From positions 930,001 through 994,000 of the forward strand of contig NZ_CP047020.1 of assembly GCF_009796285.1 (NCBI RefSeq): a DNA stretch of 64,000 nt, written 5' to 3'. Below, piece after piece: positions 1 through 9,154 of this stretch (its first letter is position 1; each line of letters opens with the position of its first letter). Below the pieces are notes generated by a model, which was not told the DNA's origin, searched no databases, and saw only the letters and a program-made list of their open reading frames with translations. Made by a program: the position numbers and the translations under genes. This stretch comes from Streptomyces broussonetiae. GTDB lineage: Bacteria > Actinomycetota > Actinomycetes > Streptomycetales > Streptomycetaceae.

Positions 1-198
1 CCTCACCGGCCGCCCCGCGCCCGTGCCGCACGGGTCTGTCACGGACTTTCCGTTCCACGGTCCGTAGCGGGGCACACGGCCGGGACGGGTCCCGAACACA
101 AGAGCGCACCACAGCAGGGCCGCTCGCACCGCCCCCGGCCGCACCGCTTCCACCGGGCCGGGTGTGACACGGTCCGGACGCCGTGGTGGCATGGGGGC

Positions 199-1233
199 AT
201 GGAGTTGCGGGAGTTGCGGGCGTTCGTCGCGGTGGTGGAGGAGGGCGGGCTGTCCGCCGCGGCACGGCGGCTGCACATGACCCAGCCGGCCCTGTCCCAG
301 ACGGTCAGCGGACTCGAGCGGCAGCTCGGAGTGCAGCTACTGGTGCGCGGCAGCACCGAGGTGCAGGCCACCGGGGCGGGAACCACCCTGCTTGCGGAGG
401 CGCGCGGTCCTCGCCCGGCATGATCAGGCCCTGCGGGCCATGGCCCGCCACACCGGCCCGGGCGGCGGGTCCCTGCGGATCGGGATTCCGCTCGAACTGC
501 CCTCGGGGCTGCTGGATCCCGCGCTGGCCGAGCTGTGCGAGGCCTGTCCGGACACCCTCGTGCAGGCCCGCCATCTCTCCTCGGCCGAGCAGTTGGCGGC
601 ACTGCGCGCCGGCGAGCTGGACGTCGGGCTTCTGCGGGAGCGGCGGTCAAGTCCGGAGTTCGACGCGCTGCTCGTCGTACGGGAGAAGATGGGTGTGCTG
701 CTGGCCGCCGAGCAGGCCGTCGAACTCGCTGGACCGGACGGCATCGCGCTGGACTCACTCGTCGGCGTGCAGTGGGTCGGCTTCCCGCGGGCCGGCAGCC
801 CCGCCCGGTACCACGAGCTGACCGCCATCCTGCGCGGCCACGGCCTGCACCTGGACCCGCAGGCCCCGCAGGGCCAGACCCTGATCCCGGACGTGCAGCT
901 GGCGACGGTCGCCTCCGGGCGGGCTTCACGTTGGCGCCGCCCCGCTGGCAGCAGCCGCTGTCCGACCATGTGACGTGGTCGCCCCTGGTCGGGCAGCCGC
1001 TGGTGCGGCGTACCTGGGCCGTGTGGCCGGCCGACTCGCACCGCCGTGACCTCGGCCGCTTCATCGCCGCGCTCGACAGGTCGGTGCGCGGCTGGTCCTG
1101 GCCGGACCGCAGGGAGCGCATGGCCACAGCGTCCGGCGCCCCTTGCGTCACAGCGGGTCAGACAGCCGTACGGCCGCCACAAGTATCAGAACACCGGATG
1201 GTTTTGATTTGGTCTAGTCCTCTTGACGGGTAA
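199..1233 (+). pseudogene. LysR-family transcriptional regulator, two frameshifts
   Basis: The N-terminal 65 residues are a clear LysR winged helix-turn-helix (MELRELRAFVAVVEEGGLS, then AARRLHMTQPALSQ). The frame stops at 421-423. The effector-binding domain continues in the next frame from about 405 to 915, then returns to the first frame and ends at 1231-1233. The first break fits loss of one GC from a GCGCGC run near 405. The second fits loss of one G in a GGGCGGG run near 922. Restoring both gives a regulator of roughly normal LysR length. The two losses total 3 nt, so base-calling error is as plausible as decay. Target unknown. The last codons overlap the chitinase promoter region. Confidence 0.75.
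1208..1223 (+). promoter_or_regulatory. DasR-like operator (dre) before the chitinase
   Basis: The 16-mer centred on GGTCTAGTCC matches the published DasR element ACTGGTCTAGACCACT at 12 of 16 positions, including the GGTCTAG core. It lies about 105-120 bp upstream of the chitinase start. A TTGACG hexamer follows at 1223-1228 and could be a -35 box; the -10 is not clear. DasR is the GntR-family GlcNAc-responsive repressor of chitinase genes in Streptomyces, so sequence and gene agree. Binding is inferred. Confidence 0.65.
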
Positions 1234-1327
1234 GCCGCCCGGCTGTTTGGTATGTACCAACGTCGGCCCGGTACGGCACCACCCCACCACCCAACGCCCT
1301 AGGGGCATCCCCGAAAGGGGCAATGTC

Positions 1328-3034
1328 ATGCACCTGGCAAGACTTGCCGCGTCCGCCTGCGCGCTCGCGCTCGCGGCCACCGGCGCGGCCGTCGCCCTGG
1401 CGCCCGCCAGCAGCGCGGCAGCGAGCAGCGTCTATTCCGTAGCCCCCTATGTCGACATGTCGAACGGTCAGGAAGGCCTGCTCGACACGGCCATCACCGG
1501 ACACGGCCTCAAGGCCTACACCGCGGCCTTCGTACTCGGCGAAGGCTGCAACCAGATATGGGGCGACACTCTCCCCATCGGCAACGACTCCTACACCGAC
1601 CCCGAGATCGCCAGAGCGAAGTCCGAGGGCGCCTCCGTCATCATCTCCTCCGGCGGAGCGAGCGGTGAGCCGCTCGCCTGGACCTGCTCCACCCAGAGCA
1701 GCATCGACGCCGGATACCAGGCCATCATCAACGACTACGGCGTCACCCAGCTCGACTTCGACGTCGAGGGGGCCGCCGTCGCCGACACCGCGGCCGCGGC
1801 CCGCCAGATGCAGGCGATGAAGGACCTCAAGGCGTCCAACCCCGGCCTGCAGTTCTCGATGACCCTGCCGGTGCTGACCAGCGGGCTCACCAACGACGGC
1901 GTCAACATCCTCAAGGCCGCCAAGAACGCCGGCACCAAGATCGACGTCGTCAACGTCATGGCCATGGACTACTACGCGGGCACCGGCACCGAGATGGGCC
2001 AGGGCGCGGTCGACGCCGCCAAGGCCACGCTGGCGCAGATGCAGTCCGTGGATTCCGGTTACACCTACGCCAACCTCGGGATCACCCCGATGATCGGCAA
2101 GAACGACGACGGCTCCACCTTCACCCTGGCGGACGCCCGGACGGTGGAGAACTTCGCCGCGCAGAACGGCGTCGGACGACTGGCCTTCTGGGCGGTCACC
2201 CGGGACCAGCCGTGCAGCGGAAGCGCCAACTCCCTGCCCACGTGCAGCGAGATCAGCCAGAACAGCCTCGCGTTCACAGATGCCTTCGTGCCGTACGAGG
2301 GCAGCTCCGGCGGTGGCGGAGGGACGAGCAACGACTTCTCGCTGTCCTTGTCGCCGGGCTCCGCCTCGGCGACCCAGGGCGGCTCCGCCACCACGACCGT
2401 CAGCACGGCCGTCACCTCCGGCAGCGCGGAATCCGTCAGCCTCTCCGCCTCCGGCGCGCCCTCCGGTGTCGCCGTCTCCTTCAGCCCCAACTCGGTCACC
2501 TCCGGCGGCACTTCGACGCTGACGGCGACGGTCGGCTCGTCCGTGGCCGCGGGCAGCTACCCCATCACCGTCACCGGAAAGGCCTCCACCGGCAGCCACA
2601 GCGCGACCTACACGCTCACGGTCACCACCGCCGGCGGGGGCGGTGGAGGCGGCGGCTCGCTGACCAACGCCGGTTTCGAGAGCGGCAGCCTCGGTCCCTG
2701 GACCTGCACGGGCGGCAGCACGCTGGTCTCCAGCCCGGTCCACTCCGGCAGCCACAGCCTCCAGGTCGCCCCGAGCGCGAGCAGCACGGGCGAGTGCGAC
2801 CAGAGCGTCACCCTCTCCCCCAACCACAGCTACACACTCACCGGCTGGGTCCAGGGCCCGTACGCCTACATCGGGGTCAGTGGCGACGCCACGGCCAGCA
2901 CCTGGTCGAACAGCTCGAGCTGGAACCAGCAGTCGGTCACCTTCACCACCGGCAGCAGCGGAAACGTCACCGTCTACGTCCACGGCTGGTACGGCCAGTC
3001 CGACGTCTACGCCGACGACTTCACCCTGAGCTAG
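1328..3034 (+). CDS. Secreted GH18 chitinase with Ig-like and carbohydrate-binding domains
   Basis: Predicted extracellular chitinase of 568 aa that hydrolyses beta-1,4-GlcNAc polymers. A signal peptide covers about residues 1-33 (hydrophobic Ala/Leu core, cleavage near SSAAAS). The GH18 domain runs to about residue 325 and holds the catalytic LDFDVE strand with D143, D145 and acid/base E147. A Gly/Ser linker leads to an Ig-like domain (about 340-435). A second poly-Gly linker precedes a C-terminal beta-sandwich beginning NAGFESG, as in CBM4/9-type modules. The ATG at 1328 was chosen because GAAAGGGG lies just upstream and the signal peptide begins there; an upstream in-frame extension lacks both features. 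The DasR-like site suggests GlcNAc/chitin control. A perfect hairpin follows. Confidence 0.9.
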   Translation: MHLARLAASACALALAATGAAVALAPASSAAASSVYSVAPYVDMSNGQEGLLDTAITGHGLKAYTAAFVLGEGCNQIWGDTLPIGNDSYTDPEIARAKSEGASVIISSGGASGEPLAWTCSTQSSIDAGYQAIINDYGVTQLDFDVEGAAVADTAAAARQMQAMKDLKASNPGLQFSMTLPVLTSGLTNDGVNILKAAKNAGTKIDVVNVMAMDYYAGTGTEMGQGAVDAAKATLAQMQSVDSGYTYANLGITPMIGKNDDGSTFTLADARTVENFAAQNGVGRLAFWAVTRDQPCSGSANSLPTCSEISQNSLAFTDAFVPYEGSSGGGGGTSNDFSLSLSPGSASATQGGSATTTVSTAVTSGSAESVSLSASGAPSGVAVSFSPNSVTSGGTSTLTATVGSSVAAGSYPITVTGKASTGSHSATYTLTVTTAGGGGGGGGSLTNAGFESGSLGPWTCTGGSTLVSSPVHSGSHSLQVAPSASSTGECDQSVTLSPNHSYTLTGWVQGPYAYIGVSGDATASTWSNSSSWNQQSVTFTTGSSGNVTVYVHGWYGQSDVYADDFTLS

Positions 3035-3096
3035 GAAGCGTCGTTTGGATCATCCCGGCGTCGCGGGCCCCCAGCCCTCGGACCGCTCCACCCCGC

Positions 3097-3135
3097 GTGC
3101 GGCGCACCTCCTCCCCCACAGGAGGTGCGCCGCAC
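3097..3135 (+). terminator. Strong hairpin after the chitinase
   Basis: A perfect 15-bp inverted repeat (GTGCGGCGCACCTCC and its complement) with a 9-nt loop starts 63 nt after the chitinase stop. There is no U-tract, as is common in Streptomyces. It sits between convergent genes and may stop transcription from both sides. Confidence 0.8.
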
Positions 3136-3238
3136 CCTTGCAGGGAGTCCGGCGCCCGGGCAGGGCATCCGCCCCGACATGCCGGAGCCCCCGACCGGGG
3201 TCGTGCCGGTCAGGGGCTCTGGCGCGGATCAGGCAGGG

Positions 3239-5989
3239 TCAGCCGTCGTTCTCCGCGGAGGGGATGTAGGCGCCGGGTACGTCGTTGGGTGCGTAGATCC
3301 TGTTCTCACCGGGGTACGGCTTGGTCCAGTTGTGGGTCTCGTACCAGGTGAGGTGGTTCATCTGCGCCGGGTTCGCGTAGTCGGGCACGGCGTTAGGGCC
3401 GGTCAGCCGCTGCTTCGACTTCCAGGTGTTCCACTGGGAGACGAGCGACTGCTTGTCCGCCGGGACCTTGGTCGCCGGGACGAGGGCGGCCTTGGTGTCC
3501 TGCTTCGCCGGGCTGTCCACGCCACAGGACGGCGGGGTGCTCAGACCGTCGGTCAGCGAGGTCCGGTTGGGCAGTGCCGTGAACGGCGTGTAGTCGGGGT
3601 GCTGGGTGAAGGCCCCGCGCATCGGGGTGGCCGCGCTGTCCTTCTGGTTCATCGGGTGGACCCCGAGGATCTGCTCGATGGTGCGGATCATGGTGATCTG
3701 CGAGTAGTAGTGGCTGTCGACCGTGTCGTGCTGCGCCCAGGGGCTGATGATCTGGATCGGCGCACGGTGGCCGTCGACGTGGTCGAGGCCGGCCTGGGAG
3801 TCGTCCTCGACGACGAAGATCGCCGAGTCCTTCCAGTACTTGCTGTGCGAGATCTCGTCGACGATCCTGCCGGTCGCGAGGTCGTTGTCCGCGACCTGGG
3901 CCGCGGGGCTCGCCGGACCGCCGGTGTGGTCGCTGGAGAGCCAGAACATGTTCAGGTTCGCCGGACCGTTCTTCTCGAAGTCCTGCTTCCAGATCTGCTC
4001 CCGGTAGACGTCCGGGACGCTGGTGTCGAACTTGGGGAAGCCGGGCACCGAGACGCTGTTGAGCGAGGGGATCGGCGAGGACGAGTTCAGCGGGTAGGCG
4101 GTGCCCTGCCCGGTCGCGGCCATGTTCTTGGCGTCGCAGTACAGGTTCTGCCAGCTCGCACCGGACGGCTTGGTCAGGAACTGCTGGAACTCGCCGAAGT
4201 CCCGTACGGACTTGCCGGCCGCCTGCACGCCGGACCACAGGAAGCCCGACTTCTGGTGGCCGAGCGCGTCGTCCTCGGTGTCGTAGCTGCGCAGGTACTC
4301 ACCGGCCGAGGACTCGGTGTACTCGGGGTTGTCGGCCTGCATCAGCCAGTTGTGGCCCTCGGCCGAGTTCGTGCCGATGTCATAGGTGTTGTCGTAGAGC
4401 CCGAACTGCTCGGCCAGAGCATGCTGGTTGGGCGTCACGTTCTCGCCGAACTGCGTCAGCGACGGGTCGCCGTTGCCCTTGGGGATGTCGCCGTAGACCT
4501 GGTCGTAGGTCCGGTTCTCCTTGACGATCAGGAAGACGTGCTTGATCGTCGAGGGGTCGCCGAGCCGCGCCGGGACCGCCACCGGCCTCGCCTTGCTGTG
4601 CTTGTTCGCCAGCTGGACCGCGCCCTCGGTCCAGCCGTTCTGCTGGAACACCTTGCGGGTCTCGGAGCGGATGACCTTGTCGCTGGGCAGCGCGAACTGC
4701 GTCAGGCTCGACGTGGTGTCGTGGGTGCCGTGGCCGGCGCTGTCGGGGCGGCGGGCGTCGACACCACGGGTGTTGGAGACGACGACCGTCCTGCCCACGG
4801 TGGTGATCGCCGCGGGGAAGTAGTCGGTCGGCAGCAGGCCGACATAGCTGACCGGCTCCTGCGCGGAGGTGTACCGGTAGACGGCGACCGCGTTCGCGCG
4901 GCCGAGTGTCACCAGCAGGTGACCGTCGTCGGTGAGCGTCACCGCGTTGGGCTCGTAGCCGACCGACGCCTCCGGCCACGGCTGGGTGGAGATGGTCTGG
5001 ACGACCTTGTCGTTCCTGGTGTTGATGACCGACACGTTGTTGTCGGCGGTGTTGGTGACGAACACCGCTCCGCTCTTGGCGTACACGGCGGTCGGGTGCA
5101 GACCGACGCCGATGGTGCCGACGGCGGCGGACGGGTTCGCCAGGTCGATGACGCTGACCGTCCCGGTGGTGGTGGCACCGGTCTTGGGGTTGGCCGGCAC
5201 CTGGGTGCCGTAGGAGTTGATCGTGGTGTCGCCGGGCTTCGCCGCACGTCCGCCCTCGTTGCTGACGTAGAGCTTGTCGCCGACCTGGGCCATGCCGCGC
5301 GGGGCGTTGCCCACGGACCAGCTCTGCTTGACGGCGCCGGTCGCCGCGTCGATGGCGACCACCCGGTTCTGGCCGTTGACCGCGGAGTACACGGTGGAGC
5401 CGTCGGCGGAGAACACGGCCGCGCTCGCCAGGGCGTGCTTGTCGCCGTCGGCCGGGATGGAGACGGTCACCGGGTTGGCGAGGGTGCCGTCGGCGTTGAC
5501 GGTGAACTTGGTGTAGCCGTCCGTCTGGCCGAGCCACAGCTGCTTGCCGTCGGGCGAGTACGTCGGACCTTCCTGGCCGACGGCGCCGCTCTTGATCCGC
5601 AGGTCGTCCGCCGCGTTGGTGCCGACCTTCTGCTTCACCTGCCCGGTCTTGAGGTCCACGAGGACGAGGGCCGCGTCGCCGTCGGTGACCGAGGCCGCGA
5701 GATGGCTGCCGTCCGGGCTGACCGTCGAGGACATGATCTTGCCGTCGTTGATGACGAGCCGGCTGCCGTACGGGTTGATGTACTGGTCGCTGGAGATGAC
5801 CTGGCCCTTGTCGGTGACCTGGCCGACCTGCTCGGTGCCGAACTGGCGCGTCGAGGCCACCGCGGTGCCGGTGGCCAGCGCTGCCGTGGTGATGCATGCC
5901 GTGAGCAGTGTCGCCCGACGGCCGACACGTCTGCCGAGCAGGACGAAGTACTCCTTCTCGGCTTGCCGGCGACGGCGCGTTATCTGCAT
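3239..5989 (-). CDS. Exported YncE-type beta-propeller / phosphoesterase fusion
   Basis: A 916-aa protein with an N-terminal basic stretch and one hydrophobic signal or anchor segment (about 25-46), so extracytoplasmic. Residues about 60-440 form a YVTN/YncE-like seven-blade propeller with repeats such as SPDGSHLA, SPDGKQLW and SADGSTVY. Residues about 475-900 form a phosphoesterase-fold domain of the alkaline phosphatase superfamily, starting KENRTYDQVYGD and including EGHNWL, VVEDDSQAG and DHVDGHR, which carry likely metal ligands. Its start lies 4 nt after the ABC permease stop, with AAGGGATG as ribosome site, so it is probably the third gene of that operon. Substrate unknown; phospholipid or phosphodiester cleavage is possible from the fold only. 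Confidence 0.85.
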   Translation of the reverse strand: MQITRRRRQAEKEYFVLLGRRVGRRATLLTACITTAALATGTAVASTRQFGTEQVGQVTDKGQVISSDQYINPYGSRLVINDGKIMSSTVSPDGSHLAASVTDGDAALVLVDLKTGQVKQKVGTNAADDLRIKSGAVGQEGPTYSPDGKQLWLGQTDGYTKFTVNADGTLANPVTVSIPADGDKHALASAAVFSADGSTVYSAVNGQNRVVAIDAATGAVKQSWSVGNAPRGMAQVGDKLYVSNEGGRAAKPGDTTINSYGTQVPANPKTGATTTGTVSVIDLANPSAAVGTIGVGLHPTAVYAKSGAVFVTNTADNNVSVINTRNDKVVQTISTQPWPEASVGYEPNAVTLTDDGHLLVTLGRANAVAVYRYTSAQEPVSYVGLLPTDYFPAAITTVGRTVVVSNTRGVDARRPDSAGHGTHDTTSSLTQFALPSDKVIRSETRKVFQQNGWTEGAVQLANKHSKARPVAVPARLGDPSTIKHVFLIVKENRTYDQVYGDIPKGNGDPSLTQFGENVTPNQHALAEQFGLYDNTYDIGTNSAEGHNWLMQADNPEYTESSAGEYLRSYDTEDDALGHQKSGFLWSGVQAAGKSVRDFGEFQQFLTKPSGASWQNLYCDAKNMAATGQGTAYPLNSSSPIPSLNSVSVPGFPKFDTSVPDVYREQIWKQDFEKNGPANLNMFWLSSDHTGGPASPAAQVADNDLATGRIVDEISHSKYWKDSAIFVVEDDSQAGLDHVDGHRAPIQIISPWAQHDTVDSHYYSQITMIRTIEQILGVHPMNQKDSAATPMRGAFTQHPDYTPFTALPNRTSLTDGLSTPPSCGVDSPAKQDTKAALVPATKVPADKQSLVSQWNTWKSKQRLTGPNAVPDYANPAQMNHLTWYETHNWTKPYPGENRIYAPNDVPGAYIPSAENDG

Positions 5990-5993
5990 GACG

Positions 5994-7358
5994 TCATCCC
6001 TTCAGGGAGGTGTTGAGTAGGTCGACGTTGCCGTCGAACTGCCAGAGCGGGTTCGGTGCGTCTCCGGTGGAGGTGTGCATGAGGAAGTAGCCGTTCACTT
6101 CCTTGGGTCCGTCGCCGTCGGCCACGAACCGCCCGTCCGCGGTGATGTCGAGCTGGTAGATGGCCTGTCCCGTGGTCTGGGTACCGGGCAGATGCCAGGA
6201 GACGACGCAGCGCCAGTCGTTGCCCGCACCCTCGGCGCCGTCCTGCACGTCTCCCTTGGTGCAGGCCGCGGAGGACCTCAGCTGTGCCTCGGTGACGGCG
6301 GGCCGGTTGAGCTGGGAGGTCTGCATCCGGTAGAGGTGGGCGAAGGCCGTGGCCAGCGAGCGCTGCACCTTGTCCTGCCGGATCCCGGAGCCGCTGGTCA
6401 CTCCGGTCACCGCCGTGACGACCGCGACCGTGACGGCCACCAGCCCGGCGAGCGGCAGGAGCCCGGCCGTGAGCGCACGGCGTGCCGATCCGTCGTCGCT
6501 GAGATTGGTGAAGTCGCGCCGCAGGAACAGCAGATAGGCGATGAGCGTCGCGGTCACGGCCCACACGAGGCTGACCACGATGCCGATGGCGAGCGGTCCG
6601 AGCTGGGCGGGACTGGTGAACACGCCGTTCCAGGCGATGAACGCCCAGCTGGGCAGGGCGAGTCGAACGGCGACGGGCAGCGGCAGCATCTGGGCGAGCT
6701 GCATCGCGAGCGCGACGACCGCGGGCAGCAGCAGACCCATCGGTGACCGCCCGAGCACGACCGACCCGAGGAGTCCGATCCCGGCGAGGGCCAGGGTCGG
6801 GGCCAGCACACAGGCCCAGGCGAGCAGGACACGGCCGGCGGCGTCCCCCGGGGAGAGCAGCCGCCCGTCGAGTCCGACCAGCGGATGGTTGCCGACCGCC
6901 ACGAGCCCGCCGGCGGTGCTCGAGGCGGCCAGGCCGATCACGAGCAGCAGGATCACGGTGAGGGACGCCAGTGCCTTCGCCACGAAGATCCGCCGCGGTG
7001 AGCGGACCGCCACCAGCAGGTGGCGCCAGGTGCCGAGCCGGTCCTCGGAGGCGAACACGTCACCGGCCACCACCGAGGTCAGCAGCGGCAGCGCCCAGGT
7101 TCCGGAGAAACCGAGGATCACCAGGGGTCCGGCCCAGCCCGTGGCGAGCATCCAGCGGCCGAAGAGGGTGTCGGAGGGCAGCGTGCTCTGCTGGCCGACT
7201 CCGGCGACGAAGAGCGCCGGGGCGATCCAGCACGCGAGAACCAGCAGCCGGATCCGCCACTGCGAGACGAGTTTGACCAGTTCGAAGCGGTAGCCCCGGG
7301 ACACCGAGACCCGGCCGGTGCCGGCCGTGCGGTCGGGGGCGACGACGGTCGCGGTCAT
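5994..7358 (-). CDS. ABC-2 type transporter permease with extracytoplasmic tail
   Basis: A 454-aa membrane protein and partner of the upstream ATPase. About six to seven hydrophobic segments lie between residues 30 and 310. A further segment near 310-330 is followed by a soluble C-terminal domain of about 120 aa with two cysteines (AACTKG and WRCVVSW) that could form a disulfide outside the cell. ABC-2 permeases rarely carry such a tail. The ATG at 7358 overlaps the ATPase stop by 4 nt (ATGA), indicating translational coupling. A longer upstream open frame only copies the ATPase in another frame. Substrate unknown; the downstream secreted propeller-phosphoesterase may act on or with the exported molecule. 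Confidence 0.85.
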   Translation of the reverse strand: MTATVVAPDRTAGTGRVSVSRGYRFELVKLVSQWRIRLLVLACWIAPALFVAGVGQQSTLPSDTLFGRWMLATGWAGPLVILGFSGTWALPLLTSVVAGDVFASEDRLGTWRHLLVAVRSPRRIFVAKALASLTVILLLVIGLAASSTAGGLVAVGNHPLVGLDGRLLSPGDAAGRVLLAWACVLAPTLALAGIGLLGSVVLGRSPMGLLLPAVVALAMQLAQMLPLPVAVRLALPSWAFIAWNGVFTSPAQLGPLAIGIVVSLVWAVTATLIAYLLFLRRDFTNLSDDGSARRALTAGLLPLAGLVAVTVAVVTAVTGVTSGSGIRQDKVQRSLATAFAHLYRMQTSQLNRPAVTEAQLRSSAACTKGDVQDGAEGAGNDWRCVVSWHLPGTQTTGQAIYQLDITADGRFVADGDGPKEVNGYFLMHTSTGDAPNPLWQFDGNVDLLNTSLKG

Positions 7359-8347
7359 CGGCCGGCCTCCTGCTGCTCGGCGCCGTTCCGCTGCCGGTCG
7401 GCATCTGTCTCGCGCCGTTCGCCGGCGGACTTCTGCTGTTCGGTGAGGGCGAGGAACGCGGCCTCGAGCGGGGACACCACGGGGGCGAGTTCGCGCAGTG
7501 CGATGCCCGCGTGCACGAGCCGTACGACGAGTTCGTCGAGGTCGGGCACCAGCGCCCGGACGACGAGCGCCTCGGCGCCGGGGCCGTCCACCGTCCGGAT
7601 CCCGGGCGCCCCGGTGGCCAGTCGGCGGGCGGCCTGCGGGTCGGAGGTGACGAGCCGGTAGTCGAGTTCGCGGTTCTCGGCGGCCAGTTTGCCCAGCGGA
7701 CCGGAGAAGACGACTCGTCCCGTGGCGAGAATGGTGACTTCGGAGCACAGGGCCTCGAGGTCGTCCATGCGGTGGCTCGAGAGCACGACGCCGGTGCCCT
7801 GGGCGGCGAGTCGGCTGAGGACGCCGTGGACGTGTCTCTTGCCGGCCGGGTCCAGGCCGTTGGACGGCTCGTCCAGCACGAGCAGCCGGGGCCTGGTGAG
7901 CAGGGCGGCGGCGAGCCCGAGCCGTTGGCGCATACCCAGGGAGAAGCCACGGGTCTTGTCGTCGGCGACGTCGGTGAGCCCGACCTGGTCGAGTGCGGCG
8001 TCGATGCCCGCCGTTCGGGCATCGGCACCGCGGAGCCTGGCCAGCGCGGCGAGATTCTGCCGTGCGGTGAGCGAAGGGTAGAGTCCCGGGCCGTCCACGA
8101 AACCGGCGACCGAGTCCGGAGCGGCGTACGCCCGTCCGACCGGCGTACCGAGGATCTCCAGGCTCCCGCTGTCGGCGACGGCCAGCCCGAGCAGGAGGCC
8201 GAGCAGGGTCGTCTTGCCGGCGCCGTTCGGTCCGACCAGGCCGTGGATCTGTCCCTGTGTCACATCGAGGTCAATGCCGTCGAGCGCGACGACGTCGCCG
8301 AAACACTTGGTGATCCCACGCGCCCGGATCGCGAGGAGTGTGTCCAT
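7355..8347 (-). CDS. ABC transporter ATP-binding protein
   Basis: A 330-aa cytoplasmic ATPase of the CcmA/DrrA-like exporter class. Walker A is GPNGAGKTT (about residue 38), the signature is FSLGMRQR (about 135), Walker B with the D-loop is LLVLDEPSNGLDP (about 155), and the switch His lies in SSHRMDDLE. A C-terminal extension of about 100 aa ends in a charged Glu/Arg/Gln-rich tail. It is the first gene of the operon with permease 5994-7358 and phosphoesterase 3239-5989. GAAGGAAGG lies upstream of the ATG at 8347. Drug, lipid or peptide export is possible; nothing in the sequence decides. Confidence 0.92.
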   Translation of the reverse strand: MDTLLAIRARGITKCFGDVVALDGIDLDVTQGQIHGLVGPNGAGKTTLLGLLLGLAVADSGSLEILGTPVGRAYAAPDSVAGFVDGPGLYPSLTARQNLAALARLRGADARTAGIDAALDQVGLTDVADDKTRGFSLGMRQRLGLAAALLTRPRLLVLDEPSNGLDPAGKRHVHGVLSRLAAQGTGVVLSSHRMDDLEALCSEVTILATGRVVFSGPLGKLAAENRELDYRLVTSDPQAARRLATGAPGIRTVDGPGAEALVVRALVPDLDELVVRLVHAGIALRELAPVVSPLEAAFLALTEQQKSAGERRETDADRQRNGAEQQEAGR

Positions 8348-8492
8348 GAGCCCCTTCCTTCACAAGCCTCAAGGAGGTTAGGGAGGACACACAACGGTGA
8401 CAGGGGTGGCCAGTTGAACGCCAGGGGAACGGCAGCCGTCCGGCGCACCCGCTCCGGATGGCGCTTCGCGTGCCGATCGATCCCCAACTGGC

Positions 8493-8900
8493 TTATGTGT
8501 AAGGGTGGTTGTGCTGACGTCGGGTCGTCGACAGGGGCGGGTGGGCGGTCGGCCTGATGCCGTGGTCCCGCTTGAGGCGGGCCATTTCGAACAGGGCGAT
8601 GGCCGTGACCGTCACCGGGGCGCCGAGGATGAACAGGATGCCCAGCTTCGGCCCGAGGCCGTGCAGGTCTCCGGTGAACAGATCGGGCAGGGACAGCATG
8701 ACCCCGACCGTGAGCGGGGTGAGAAGCAGCAGGACTCCCGAGGCGACCGGCAGGTTCTGCAGCATCTCCCCGACGGCGAAGCCACCCTCGACGAAGGTGT
8801 AGACGCCGACGGCGGCCACGGTCCCGGCGGCGACACGGATCCGCTTGAGCTGTTCGACGGACGCGTCGAGCGGCTCGGGCACCCAGGCGGGGTGGAACAC
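8493..8900 (-). CDS. Hypothetical membrane protein, about 135 aa
   Basis: Not recognised. The N-terminal third is soluble (PAWVPEPLDASVEQLKRIRV). Three hydrophobic segments follow (about residues 25-45, 50-70 and 85-105) and a polar tail. The annotated start is a GTG with no clear ribosome site. The frame stays open upstream with plausible residues (NYLKAHHAARAV), so the protein may begin further out or be the surviving C-terminal part of a longer gene. Coding is supported by the clean alternation of hydrophobic segments and loops. Confidence 0.5.
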   Translation of the reverse strand: MFHPAWVPEPLDASVEQLKRIRVAAGTVAAVGVYTFVEGGFAVGEMLQNLPVASGVLLLLTPLTVGVMLSLPDLFTGDLHGLGPKLGILFILGAPVTVTAIALFEMARLKRDHGIRPTAHPPLSTTRRQHNHPYT

Positions 8901-9154
8901 CGCCCGGGCGGCGTGATGGGCCTTCAGGTAGTTCCGGCCGCTTGGCGGGCGTCGGTGCGGTTCCTCCGCACGCCGACCACTGCACTCTCCCCCGAGTCGT
9001 ACGCCACATGATCATCGGCGAGTCTACGGGAGCGGACGGCCGGCACCCTTCTCGTTCATGTACACGAACTCGGCACACATGGGTGTACGGGCAGCCGGTC
9101 GCCGTGCCAGACTCGCTCAACACCTCTGCCGCACCACTGAGTTGGAGGCCGCCC

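Noticed and set aside
395..930. Programmed ribosomal frameshifting in the LysR gene
   Set aside because: Two shifts in opposite directions at GC runs without slippery heptamers; missing bases explain it more simply.
3125..6016. 963-codon plus-strand open frame opposite the phosphoesterase
   Set aside because: It is the antisense shadow of a gene with clear domains; its product is Gly/Val/Arg/Asp-rich with no domain and arises from GC-biased third positions.
9056..9095. Regulator site GTACAC...GTGTAC before the GH88 gene
   Set aside because: Arms are only 6 bp and the spacing is large; no second copy found.
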